Shown here piece by piece: positions 35,501-45,700 of a stretch of 64,000 nt of DNA. Position 1 is the stretch's first letter. Each line of letters opens with the position of its first letter. A program made the position numbers and the translations under genes. Below the pieces are notes generated by a model that worked only from the letters and a program-made list of their open reading frames with translations, was not told the DNA's origin and did no database searches. Origin of the DNA: Brasenia schreberi (taxonomy: Eukaryota; Streptophyta; Magnoliopsida; Nymphaeales; Cabombaceae); contig JAYKKT010000079.1 of the NCBI GenBank assembly GCA_036023115.1, forward strand, positions 12,763,501-12,827,500, read 5' to 3'.

Positions 35501-38292
35501 TTAGTTATGGATTTATAAATAAAAAAATGGACAAAGAAACAAAGAGTGCATCGAGCTATTTGGACTAAATGGTGGAACCTCAAAAGCGAGAAAGAAGATA
35601 TATTTAAATAGAAAGTCCTTCAAGGAGATGTTTGGAATTATATTGGTACACCCTATGATATGTGGAGCAATATGGCTATACATATTAGGAAAGTGTCAAA
35701 AGATGTGTCAGGGGTATCTAAGGGAGGTGTACCGGCACAAAAAGAAGCTTGGTGGTGGAGTGAAGTAGTACAAAATAAAATCAAGGCAAAGAGGGCATGT
35801 TACAAATTACATTATGCTAAGAAAACTAGTGAAACTTTAGAAGCTTATAAGAAAGCAAATAAGGAAGCGAAAAAGGCCGTTAGTGAAGCAAAAGCTAAGA
35901 TTTGGGATGACTTATATAAAAAACTCAACTCAAAAGAGGGTGAAAGAGATATTTTTAGGATAGCTAGGGCTAGAGATAAGAAAACTAAAGATCTTAATTA
36001 TGTTAGATGCATCAAAGACGATGATGAAAAAATTCTAGTGGCAAATGATGATATAAGAAATAGATGGAAAAACTATTTTTATAAGTTTTTTAATGAAAAT
36101 AAAGATGTTAGTATAAGCTTAGGAGAGTTAGCCAAATTAGAAAAGTATATAAACTAGAATTTTTACTGACGTATTCCAAAGAATAAAGTCAAAGAGACTC
36201 TTAAACATATGAAGGGTGGTAAATCGGTAGGACCAGATAATATTCCTATAGAAGTTTGGAAAATACTAGGAGAAATAAGAATCACTTGGCTCACAAAACT
36301 ATTTAATGAAATATGGAAAAACCAAAAGATGTCCGAGGAATGGAGAGCAAGTACACTTATACCCATATATAAGAACATGGGAGACATTCAAAATTGTGCA
36401 AATTATCGAGGTATCATGTTAATGAGCCATACTATAAAATTATGGAAAAGAATTATCGAACGTAGGTTAAGATAAGTATCAAGTACAACAGAGAACCAAT
36501 TTGGATTCATGCCAGACATATCTACTATTGAAGCGATTCACCTTTTGAGACGTCTTATGGAACATTTTAGAGCAAAAAAGAAAGACTTCACATGATATTT
36601 ATTGATGTAGAAAAAGCTTATGATAGGGTACCGAGGGAGGTTCTTTGGAGAACTTTGGAAAAAAGAGGTATCCCATTGACATATATTAACCTTATAAGAG
36701 ACATGTATGATGGTGCAAAAACGTGTGTGAGGACTCATGAAGGAACGACAAACTTTGTTGAAGTTAATATTGGGTTACATCAAGGATCAACTTTAAGTCC
36801 ATACTTATTTATAATGGTGATGGATGAGTTAACAAAACATATTCAAGACGAAGTACCTTGGTGTATGATATTTGCAGATGACATTGTATTAGTGGAGGAG
36901 TCTAAGGAAAATGTTAATAGAAAATTGGAACTATGGAGAGAAACGTTAGAAAGTAAAGGCTTCCGACTTAGTAGAACAAAGACAGAATATATGGAATGTA
37001 AGTTTGATCATTTGGTTACCTCAGAGGATATAGAAATTAAAATTGGCACACATTGCATCCCCCAAAAGGAAAGTTTTAAATACCTAAGATCAATTTTTAA
37101 GAGTGATGGAAGAATTGATGGAGATGTTACACATAAAATTAATGCCAGTTGGTTAAAATGGAGAGGAGCATCAGCTATTCTTTGTGATAAGAAGATACCA
37201 TTAAAGTTAAAAGGTAAATATTATAGAGCAACAATTAGGCCTGCCATGTTTTATGGTTCTGAGTGTTGGACAATTAATCATCAACATGTACAAAAGATGT
37301 ATGTGACAGAAATGAAGATGTTGAGATGGATGAGTGGTCATACAAGAAAAGACCGTATACATAATGAGGTTATTAGAAACAAATTAGGAGTGACACCAAT
37401 AGAGGATAAAATGAGAGAATATCGTTTAAGATGGTTTGGACATATAGAAATAAAGATCAAAAGAAGAACTTGTAAGAAGGTATGAAAAATTAAATTTGGA
37501 AAGTATTAAAAGTGGTAGAGGACGACCACAAAAGTGTTGGAAAGAAACAATAAAGAATGATCTTGCTTATTGTGAGTTAACTGCTAACATGGCACACGAT
37601 AGGGATCTGTGGAAACAAAGAATCCATGTAGCCGACCCCATCCAATATGGAAAAAGGCTTAGTTGTTGTTTGTTGTTGTTGTATCTTAGGGAATTGAGAT
37701 GTCTGCTATGTTTTGGAGGAATTGGGATTCTCACCTGGGGAGGTGGGAAACCTACACGGAGAACTAGAAGCATTGAGAAATGAAACTCTTTGTCAAAGTG
37801 AAATCCAAACATGCAAAATTACGTTAAAAGATTACATAATTTACTATCCTTCAAATTCATTGCAATCCTTATATGCTAATCTGAAACTTAAAGCAACCAA
37901 AAATTTGACTCCTAGGCTTTATCGACAGTAAGTGGCGTCAGGTAATCCGATAATCATCATTGTGCTCCATCTTGTATCATATTACCATTTAACTCCTAGG
38001 CTGTCATGTTTATTGTTTTCTTCTCACAAATTTGATTCGTCCCACAGTTTTGAGGGCTTTCTATGCCTCTTTGTTAAGGGGTTAACGAATCAATTTCCAC
38101 ACTTTGCATGAGCTCCATGTGGTTCATGACAATTTTCTATCTGAATCACAGGAAGAGAGAAGGCTGAGGAAAGCCCTGGCATTCGCTAATGCATGCGGTG
38201 CAATCACCACCACCAAGAAGGGGGCGATTCCATCCCTACCAGATGAGAAACAAGTTCTCGAGCTTCTGGAAAGCTTTGAAGACAGCAACTAA
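26084..38292 (+). CDS. FRK: Fructokinase (PfkB family), 4 exons, 334 aa
   Basis: ATP-dependent phosphorylation of fructose to fructose 6-phosphate, feeding sucrose-derived hexose into glycolysis and starch synthesis. No transit peptide is evident, so a cytosolic form is likely. Exons 26084-26497, 27776-28108, 29193-29309 and 38152-38292 all join in phase 0 with GT/AG borders and give 334 codons, the usual length for plant fructokinases. The PfkB N-terminal signature is at residues 45-60 ([16 protein letters not shown]). The C-terminal signature DTTGAGDAF is at 264-272, with Asp270 the expected catalytic base. Plant-type blocks [19 protein letters not shown] and [20 protein letters not shown] are intact. 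The start is the first ATG after a CT-rich leader and is followed by G. Intron 3 (8.8 kb) is swollen by repeats and a LINE. Confidence 0.97.
26536..26567 (+). repeat. (TC)n microsatellite in fructokinase intron 1
   Basis: About 15 CT units lie 40 bases after the donor. The rest of intron 1 (26498-27775) holds no recognised element. Confidence 0.9.
27776..28108 (+). CDS. FRK: Fructokinase exon 2
   Basis: Residues 139-249, from [12 protein letters not shown] to ENGCKYYTK. The acceptor is TTGACAG|GCT and the donor AAG|GTACCA. It aligns with plant fructokinases across the exon 1/2 join without a gap, so no exon is missing. Confidence 0.96.
28498..28608 (+). repeat. SINE-like sequence in fructokinase intron 2
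   Basis: Box A-like TAGCTAACTTAGCAGG, box B-like GAGTTCAACGCTTGG, then CTCCCTGCTGTAACCG and an A-rich end. It is similar in layout and tail to 24093-24205. Confidence 0.5.
29193..29309 (+). CDS. FRK: Fructokinase exon 3
   Basis: Residues 250-288, containing the catalytic [14 protein letters not shown] block. The acceptor is TTTGCAG|GAT and the donor GAG|GTAACC. Confidence 0.97.
29421..29469 (-). mobile_element. Micro-insertion: last 49 bp of an RTE LINE
   Basis: The reverse complement is the LINE 3' end (GCCGACCCCATCTAGTATG, AAAAGGCTTAGTTGTTGTTG). It is flanked by TACATAGCCTAC (29409-29420) and TACATACCCTAC (29470-29481), a 12-bp duplication with one mismatch. That marks a real, extremely 5'-truncated target-primed insertion inside fructokinase intron 3. 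Confidence 0.8.
29641..31680. repeat. Old tandem duplication in fructokinase intron 3, unit A
   Basis: It aligns in order with 31967-34396 plus 37683-38010. Paired blocks include CTATATGATGTGGAGTTGGAGAGC (30105 and 32368 areas), TAGATGGTGTCTTGTC-type text (30505, 32785), AGCCTAAGA.C.TAGAA (30750, 33062), TTTTACCTAAGGTGGTG (31240, 34108), CTAAGAATTTT (31480, 34378) and CCATCTTGTATCAT (31624, 37967). A further internal repeat of roughly 200 bp lies within 29800-30300. It is non-coding and diverged well beyond recent duplication. Confidence 0.75.
31676..31957 (+). mobile_element. 5'-truncated RTE LINE, ~280 bp 3' end
   Basis: It begins in the GTTATTAGAAACAAATT block (equivalent to 37370) and runs to AAAAGGCTTAGTTGTTGTTGT. 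Substitutions and indels are numerous. It sits at the junction between duplication units A and B. No clear duplication was found. Confidence 0.85.
31967..34396. repeat. Old tandem duplication in fructokinase intron 3, unit B (part 1)
   Basis: Homologous to 29641-31480, with extra sequence around 33340-33960 absent from unit A. That extra part includes a possible SINE-like stretch, 33568-33675. The unit is interrupted by the LINE at 34413 and resumes at 37683. Confidence 0.7.
33568..33675 (+). repeat. Possible SINE-like sequence
   Basis: CTCACTGGTTAGGGCGTTG resembles a box A region and is followed by AGATCAATACTGAATC and an A-rich end. It lies in sequence found only in unit B of the intron duplication. 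Weaker than the elements at 24093 and 28498. Confidence 0.25.
34413..37682 (+). mobile_element. RTE-type LINE, copy 3 (near full length)
   Basis: It starts ACTCCGCCCATG and ends in a (TTG)-type tail (TTGTTGTTTGTTGTTGT). It is flanked by a perfect 17-bp duplication ATCTTAGGGAATTGAGA (34396-34412 and 37683-37699). Length is 3.27 kb. It lies in fructokinase intron 3 in the sense direction and splits duplication unit B. The short tandem 3' tail, variable-length target duplication, apurinic-type endonuclease and single RT region are the features of the RTE clade. Confidence 0.95.
34768..37660 (+). pseudogene. LINE copy 3 endonuclease-RT polyprotein, broken
   Basis: The endonuclease part opens with [16 protein letters not shown] but has a small deletion and frame loss near 34945. 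Stops or shifts follow at 35187 (TAA), 35352-35358 (seven A), 35516 (TAA) and 35609 (TAG). Open stretches then run 35660-36157, 36209-36475 and 36592-37485. The last carries the RT core: [38 protein letters not shown] (catalytic Asp pair) and the C-terminal [14 protein letters not shown] and RLRWFGH blocks. A frameshift near 37450 breaks the end. It is not capable of encoding its own protein. Confidence 0.9.
37683..38010. repeat. Old tandem duplication, unit B (part 2)
   Basis: It continues the alignment with 31500-31690 after the LINE, including CTCCATCTTGTATCATATTACC and CATTTAACTC. Confidence 0.6.
38152..38292 (+). CDS. FRK: Fructokinase exon 4
   Basis: Residues 289-334 and the TAA stop. 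The acceptor is ATCACAG|GAA. It carries [20 protein letters not shown], the last ATP-site element of the family. Confidence 0.97.
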   Translation, partial: EERRLRKALAFANACGAITTTKKGAIPSLPDEKQVLELLESFEDSN

Positions 38293-38765
38293 TCTGCTGC
38301 CTGCTTTTTTGAAGTGTAATCTTCTTGTGAAGATTTTCTCCTTGTTCTTTATTTCTTTCCTCTCTTCATTTCAACCTTTTTTAATGTATTTTACAACATG
38401 ATGGGTTCCCTATGAGAAATTGGCTTTGATTTTGAGAATGTTTGAGATGAGAGTTGTAGGATCAAAAGGTCAATAATGCATCAGCAAGTTTCCTTTGTAA
38501 GCGATTAGCAGACCAAGAGCTCATAAAATCAATATATATGGTTATTGAAGTTCTCCATGGTGATAAACTTTCACTAAAACATTCTGTTCTTCCATGTTCA
38601 CACTTTGAGGGTAATGGAGGGCACAGTCTTTTGGCTCCTGTCGTGTGGCGGGTCTCGAAAGACGTGGAAGATCTCCGTCCAAGCTGTACATACGATATTC
38701 ACAGAATCTCATTTGTCCATCTCCCGGTTGAAAACTAATTGAGGAAGGAAACAATCTTTCACACA

Positions 38766-38771
38766 AATAAA
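38766..38771 (+). terminator. Possible fructokinase poly(A) signal
   Basis: AATAAA lies 474 bases after the stop. Plant signals are loose and nearer AT-rich sites (38520-38540) could be used instead. Confidence 0.25.
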
Positions 38772-38799
38772 GCTGAGACTCTAATGCAGGATCATTTCT

Positions 38800-40800
38800 C
38801 TCCTTCCCTTGGGTGATCGTTTTGCCGTGTTGAAATTAACTGGAAAATGCATATAAAAGACTGAATCTGACTGCAACTGCCTGCAGTAATTGAATTGAAT
38901 GAAGGTCTAGAGTACGGGAAAAGGATCTACGCAATAAGCCTAGTATATTAGTTGGAGAAACTGGCAAGCCTTCTCATGGGAATTGGTTTAAAGAAAGAGG
39001 ATGTGCATGCACCAACCAGCGTGCTCTTTCGATTAACTGTGCAGATGGAATCTCTGCGCCAAAAAATCAATCATTCAACTATCAGCATCCTGTCTAAATG
39101 TATTGATGTTTAGAGGATTCAAAAGTAAACAGCACTGGTTTCCGTAGGGCCTTATAAATTGCCTGATGGTATGGGACGTCGGTCGGAGAACAGGAATAAC
39201 CGGGGACCATGGGTAGCACGAGTTCGAATGGAAGCATTGAGTGGAAATCACATTGTCTGTGGGATAATGAACATGGTTGTGGAGCGGCACACGTGGTGGG
39301 CCACTCACTACATGGGCACTCAAACTGACACAGTGTTGTGGCATTAGCATATTTGTTAGCAATAGACAGGCTAATCGAAGGTCCATCCCTATGGATGTGT
39401 GGTCTATAGGACGTCCAAGGTGCAAGCCAAGTTTGGGGCTAATTGGATATATAGCTACACTGAGATGGATGACCGAAGGTACGCCATCGACCTATGCCAT
39501 CGGTCTGGTGTCTCGGCTGGGCATTAGCCAGCCAAAATCGATTAGTGGACAGGGGGTCGGGGGGGGGGGGGGGGGGGGGGGGGTCATGCAGCCGAATCCC
39601 GATGTCAGCTGACTGATACTTGGTCGATCTTTAGTCTTAGATAATTTTTACGAATGGCTATAAGCGAACAAAGCCCATAGAAAAAATGTCTCTTATTTCA
39701 GGCGTTTTTTGGTGTCCCCATGGAGGTGTGGATTTCAACTTTGTCCATATATAGAAAGGACCCAATTTTTGAACATGAAAGACCTCCGGCCTATGGGAGA
39801 TTACTGGTCCGACCTCTTGTGGATGGCATCAGGTTGTGCATGGGGGTTGTTCACAAGGACTGCAAATCCTCTATTACCAACCTAGAGGCCCAATTGCCTT
39901 AGGCTAAGGTAGAGAGGTGGAAGTGGATGGCCGCAGGGCAACAAAACTGTTGTTAAATGGCGGGTTCGGTACAAGGCATAGTCAACAGCTAGGTGCAGTT
40001 GGGAGACTTAAAACTTTAGAGCTCGATTGAAGGGACTTGTCCTATAAGTGGAGTAGGCCAAGATAACGTTCCAAGTGATCCGGCGGAGGCAACAAGCAAT
40101 GGGCGATGGCCGACAATGATAGGGTGACAGCTTGTGCACTTTGGCAATGTTGGAGATGGCTTTTGGCATGTTAGATTTCAATGACTTTGAACCTTCGAGA
40201 TGGCTCTTAAATGACCTTGTTTATGACCATTTTTAGGATAGTTCCAAGCTAACAGACATTCAGTTGCCGAGATCCTTTGGGTTCAATTCATAATTGGGAT
40301 AGATTCAGTTGGGTAGGTGACTGAGACCTTCATATTGGTATCTATGGGATCATGATGCTGGATGGAGGCTTCAGCTATGAAGTTGGGAGACAGGTGCAAC
40401 AATACATGTCACTGGATTGCTATTGCCTGGATCACCTCCGCGTGCGACATGGCACCACACCGTGCACAGTCCTTTGTGCTGCTCTTGCGCTTGGGGTGCA
40501 ACCCTAGCCACTCCAGACGGTCCTTAGATGTTTTCTTCTATTTCGGGTTTTCCTTGAGACCAGGTTCCATGCAACACACGCCCTTATAGACAAGGCTCAG
40601 GTCTGATAATTCTGTAATTCAGCTTTTTCCCCTTTGATAGTTCTTTCCTCCAACACTATCCATCCTCAACGATTCGACTAGTGAGATATATGATGCTTCT
40701 GTATCTTATTAACAAAGTATTCCCTCTTTTACCTTAATTTAGTCTTTGATGCAAATGTATCTGTTTGCATATACGTTTTTATCAATAAGGCTCCTAATGA
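38800..40800. other. Intergenic stretch between fructokinase and the HNH gene
   Basis: More GC-balanced than most of the window but without a supportable gene. ORFs at 39277-39612 and 39720-39902 have no recognised domain, and the first is extended by poly-glycine from the G run. No LTR ends were found. Confidence 0.4.
39559..39583 (+). repeat. Uninterrupted run of 25 G
   Basis: It is preceded by AGGGGGTC. A single-base G run this long is rare in plant DNA and can form G-quadruplexes. The exact length should be treated as uncertain. Confidence 0.9.
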
Positions 40801-40804
40801 TGCG

Positions 40805-40905
40805 GCCATGAAATTAATGAGTTATACCGTAAACTTATGAAAAATAATTGAAAGAAAGTTGACATAAATATCTAGTACAACAAAGAATAAACTTCAATTT
40901 AAGTT
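40805..40905 (+). mobile_element. Small decayed RTE LINE fragment
   Basis: TTAATGAGTTATACCGTAAA, AAAATAATTGAAAGAAAGTT and ATCTAGTACAACAAAGAA match the LINE at 36418-36500. Text near 41000-41080 (GGAAAGAAGCACC) may be a further scrap. The segment 40906-41700 is otherwise AT-rich and featureless. Confidence 0.6.
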
Positions 40906-41713
40906 AGAACAATATATTGTTGAAGATATATACTTTTTTATAGCGTGCAATGAAGTATGTTAGTGTTGAAAATAACCTAGATGTTGTTTATTGATTAAAA
41001 AAGGACCAAAATATGGTAAAAAACTCTTGCAATTAACTTGGAAAGAAGCACCTAACAGAAAACAACCTTGCAAAGGACAGAGACTTCTTCAATGCTCACA
41101 TGAGATCGCGATCCTGAGCGAACATATCTTTATTTGGTTATACACAACCAAAGACATTTAAGATGAAATCCTTTGTGCATATTATTGCATCTCATATTAT
41201 GTTGGTGGATTAAATGAGGGCATGGGTTAAGTGTTGAATAGTAGAAACCTTTAAATCGCTCAACTTGGTGGAACAAAAATATAATATAATATAGAAAATA
41301 TGGAAACACTATATTTGGCACAACTTATTTATGAGTTAAAAGCCTGCTTTGGGTACAACTCAAGGAAAATAGTTTTCAGTATTTAAAATTCCCTTTTAAA
41401 GTAAAATGGAAAAATTGGATTGGGTGTGTTTTATAAAATAAGTATTATAAAGAAGTAGCGAAATCAATGACGATCAATAATGAACCATTGATATCCCTAA
41501 AAGATTTTCGTGGCACAAATAAAAATTCGTTGGACAAATAAAACGTTTGAGGTGCTGCATAAATAATAGAAATTGGGGGGCACTATAGCAACCGGTGAAT
41601 AGGTATAATAGATTAAATGAACGATTACCTCAAAAGAAGCAAATGAAAGGAAACAATAGTACATAATAAAACACGGTTTTACAAATAGAAACAAGTTTGA
41701 GCAAACTAGTGAT

Positions 41714-41819
41714 AAAGGGTTCGTGTACACTAAATCCACTTGTTCGAGAACGCTTTTTTTTTTATATTTTAGGTAGATAAAGTTTTATAATAGTCATAAA
41801 AGGGTTCGTGTACACTAAA
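41714..41819 (+). promoter_or_regulatory. Duplicated 21-nt block in the HNH gene promoter
   Basis: The block AAAGGGTTCGTGTACACTAAA occurs at 41714-41734 and again at 41799-41819. Between the two are a T-run and TTTATAATAG, a possible TATA region. The second copy ends ~100 bases before the ATG. It is either a small tandem duplication or the target duplication of a 64-bp insertion. Confidence 0.5.
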
Positions 41820-41917
41820 CCCTCTTTCCAAAGCTATTCCCTTTCTCCTGCGTACACTCTTTTTCCCTCTCTTCCTTCACCGCAGAGAGAGAGAGAGAGA
41901 GTTGGGCTCTCCCGCGA

Positions 41918-42143
41918 ATGGCCGGCGGCCCGCGAAGTTCCGATTCGAACTCCGGGAAGGAGAGGCCAAGATTCTTCGACCAAAAGACGAAGAACGAATG
42001 CTGGGGGAAGGCCGACGTCGTTCCCGGTCGCCACCCAGAACGGTGGCGCAAGGATTCCGCTGGAAACATCGTCTGTAAGCGATTCTGGAACTGCCTGGGC
42101 TGCCTCTGCTACGAGTACGATCATATCCTCCCTTACTCCAAAG
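41918..42143 (+). CDS. HNH gene exon 1
   Basis: Residues 1-75 and the first base of codon 76, GC-rich. Donor TCCAAAG|GTGAAC. It encodes the cysteine cluster and the catalytic DHI. The minus-strand ORFs over it are shadows. Confidence 0.94.
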
Positions 42144-42675
42144 GTGAACTTCAAGGAACTTGAAAGACCAAAATAAAGAATACCAACAAGGTTTCTTGCA
42201 AATTTTCCTGCCAAAACTCGAATATTGTCTTCATCTGGTTGTTGATTTGGCTTTTTTTATTCTTGGTGGTGAAGGAGGAGAATCGACGGTGAAGAATTGC
42301 CAGATTCTACAATCAAGGGTCAACAGATTGAAATCAGATAAGGACGGGTTGGGCAGGAGTGAGCTCGAGCAGTACTCTTGTGACATTAAATTCACTGGTA
42401 ACCATCATTTAAAAACGTCGTTAACTTCTCCTTCCTCGTTGGTTTCCTGAAATAATTGGGTTATTTTAGTTAGAGAAAAGGTGCAATTGGTTCCTAATGC
42501 TTTGAGCTATTATACTTCGAGAATGCCCTCAATGGAGGCGTCTGTGCTTCGCTCTTTTGGTTGGAGATTGATTGAAAATCATCATGTCAATGGTAATGTT
42601 TTCTGTAAATATGGTTGGGACTGTCGAGTTATTAGTAAGTTCAAACACGTGCCTGTGGAATGGTTGGTACTCTTA

Positions 42676-42709
<34 letters not shown>

Positions 42710-45700
42710 GGAGTTTGCGGAGCATCACTCTGCTTCCTCGTCCACTGTATGACGTCGGTCTGGAGAAAAAGGATCTTGGACGAGTAAGATCCATCACCCT
42801 CGTTCTCCTTATTTCCTCTCTCTCACACACACACAGAGTTTGTGGAGCATCACTCTGCTTCCTCGTCCACTATATGGGTCGCTCTGGAGAAAAAGGATCT
42901 TGGACGAGTAAGATCCATCACCCTCATTTTTGTTCTAGGACTATCTTGGTTGCTTTTTAGCTTTGATCTTATTGCCAATTCATTGACAGTAAAGATAAAT
43001 CAAATTTTCTGTTTCTTCTTCCCCTTTATTCTCCTTTGCTTCTTTGTAGGTTTGTGCTTTATCTCCTGCAAATTTTGGCATTTTTTCTCTTCGTGTCCTT
43101 TGTGGGCCCAATACATATACCTCAACCAGAAAAATTCAAACATCTTTTTCTTAACTGGTACTATGTAAAGTGCTGGCTTTCCTTGTGGAAGTTGGTAGTT
43201 GTAGGAGTCAGTCTTTTGTTTTGGTCGGAAGATGAATATTTGTGCTGTTATGTTGGAACCTTTTTATGTTTCGGAACCCTTTAGTCTCCTAAAGGTGAGT
43301 ATCTGCTGATACTTCAGAGGGTAAGTATCGTCATACTTTTAACTGGAGTGGCCATAATAGATTGGTATATTTAGATCCACTTGATAAATTGTTAGGCAAG
43401 GTATTATGGTTATTAGGCAACGGTGTTTTAGTAAATAGTCAAAGTAGATGTGTAAAAACACGTAGAATAATTTGGTTGGATAATAGAGATAATTTTAACA
43501 TTAGAGGTATAATTGATCTTAGGTCAAAATGATTGTGATAACTGCATCTTTTCCCTTTCAGGTACTCTTTTTGTTAATCTTGTGCAAGTAGTCTGCATTA
43601 TTCTAACAATCATGGTTTCTTAGACCAGTGTTGTCCGTATCGCACCACGATACGATACGGGGCCCTGTATCGCAGATACGGGCATATCGCACCGTATCAC
43701 GCGATACGGCCCGTATCGCCCGTATCGTATGGGCGATACGCCCTGGGACCCTTATAAAGGGTCCCGGCTCGAGAGAAACCCGCGATTTTTCGCGGGTTTC
43801 CTCTCTCCTTTTGGGTTCTTCAAGCTCCCTAAGAGTCGGTTTTCGCCTCCTTGGTGTTCAAAGCTCTAAAATCGTGCCCTAAGGTATCCGTCCAAGCCTC
43901 CAAAATCGGATTTAGGTATATTTTTAATGTTTTTTCCCTTTTTTTCTTTTATATTTATTGTTTTTTGTGTTATTTCGGTTTTTTTTTTGAATGACAAAAT
44001 ATGAAGTTATTAAGTGTGTGTATACGATTTTTATTGCATTCATGAAGTGGGAGACACTCGATTTGAGTGTTATTTGAAGATTGGGGGATTTACGAAGTGC
44101 TTTTATTTTCAGGTTTTTGTTTGAATTAAAGTACTCCATTGAGATGGCAGGAAGGGGTGGTAGAGACTCTCATTCAAAGTCTGATGATCCGGTATGGCAG
44201 TGGGTATACCAGTTGAGGGTTCAAGGTTAAAAATCAGATGTTTATTTTGTGAAAAGGTGGTTAGTGGTGGAATTTCAAGGTTGAAACACCACCTAGCAGG
44301 AACCAGGAAAGAAGTTGCTCCATGCACAGGCAGAGTTAGAAGTGTACCAGAAAGTATTAAATGGCAATGCTTGTAGATGATTGAGAGCATACACGAAAGG
44401 AGACAACAAAAGGATGATTTCCAGATGTGTGAAGAAGCTGATGATGCTACTGCCACTGGAGTTGGATTCACTGATAGTTTGCCTTCAGATGCTAGAACAG
44501 ATATTGGTAGTAGCAGTTCGCGAGCACCTAGCAGAGGAAAGAGGGTTGCAGCTGAAGACTTTGGAGGTGGCAGAAGAGGAAGTTCAGGAAGGAGTAGAGG
44601 AAGAGCTTCTTCTTCTAGCATACATTCGTTCTTTCCTCCTTTCACTACACCTGGTGCTCAGCCAGGAATTCGTGCTGCTATGGCTTCAGAACAACTGCAC
44701 GATCAAGCAGACCTTGCAGTGGGCAGATGGTTTTATGATGCATGCATTCCATTTAATGCAGCAAACAGTTTTCATTTTCAAGCAATGGCAGATGCAATTG
44801 CTAACATTGGTCCAGGATACAGGATGCCCTCTTATCAGAAGTTGAGAGGGAAGATATTAGATCAGACCGTGATTGAAGTGCAGGAATACTGTTCGACTTT
44901 GAGACAATTGTGGAAGGAAACATGATGCACTATCATGGCAGATGGATGGACTGATAGGCGAGGAAGGATATTGCTAAACTTTCTTCTATATTGTCCTAAA
45001 GGACTCATGTTTTTGAGATCTCTAGATATGTCAGAGGAGAGGCATACTGCAGAGATCCTACGAGAGGAATTTGATAAGGTTATACAAGAGGTTGGGCTAT
45101 AAAATGTAGTCCAATTGATTACAGATAATGTAGCTAACTACAAAGCAGCTGGAAAGGAGTTAGCTGATATTTATGGGACTTTCTACTGGACACCATGTGC
45201 AGCCCATTGTTTAGATCTCATCCTCGAGGACATTGGTGAGATGGATGAAATAAAGGTAGCAAATGAGTGTTGCCAAGATATTACAAAATTCATTTACAAC
45301 CATGCATTTGTTTTGTGTATGATGAGGAGATACACAGAAGGTGCAGAGCTTCTTCGCACAGCTGCAACTCGGTTCGCAACAAACTTCTTATCTGTACAAA
45401 GTATTGTAAGACAGAAGCAAGCTTTAAAGAGAATGTTCTCCTCAGATGAGTGGCAACAATTTGCAGAGTTGCCACAAAACAGAAGGAACAGAAAGTTAAA
45501 TGAGATTGCAGAAACGGATTTTAGAAGTTCATTTTGGAATGCATGCATCAGATTATTGAAAATTACTTGTCCTTTAGTGAAAGTTTTGAGATTGGCTGAC
45601 AGCGAGGAGAAACCATCTATGGGCTACCTTTATGAAGCCATGGACAGGGCAAAAGAAGCGATCAGAAATAACTTTAATGGAAAAAAAAGAGATTATGTGC

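Noticed and set aside
39277..39612. 111-codon ORF with a glycine run
   Set aside because: The glycines come from the G homopolymer and the rest has no recognisable domain.
41815..42214. Antisense and alternate-frame ORFs over HNH exon 1
   Set aside because: Shadows of the real exon; only the frame from 41918 gives the HNH family pattern.
42481..42960. 159-codon ORF in HNH intron 2
   Set aside because: It crosses CT/CA microsatellites and the 125-bp duplication, and is not needed for the HNH frame.
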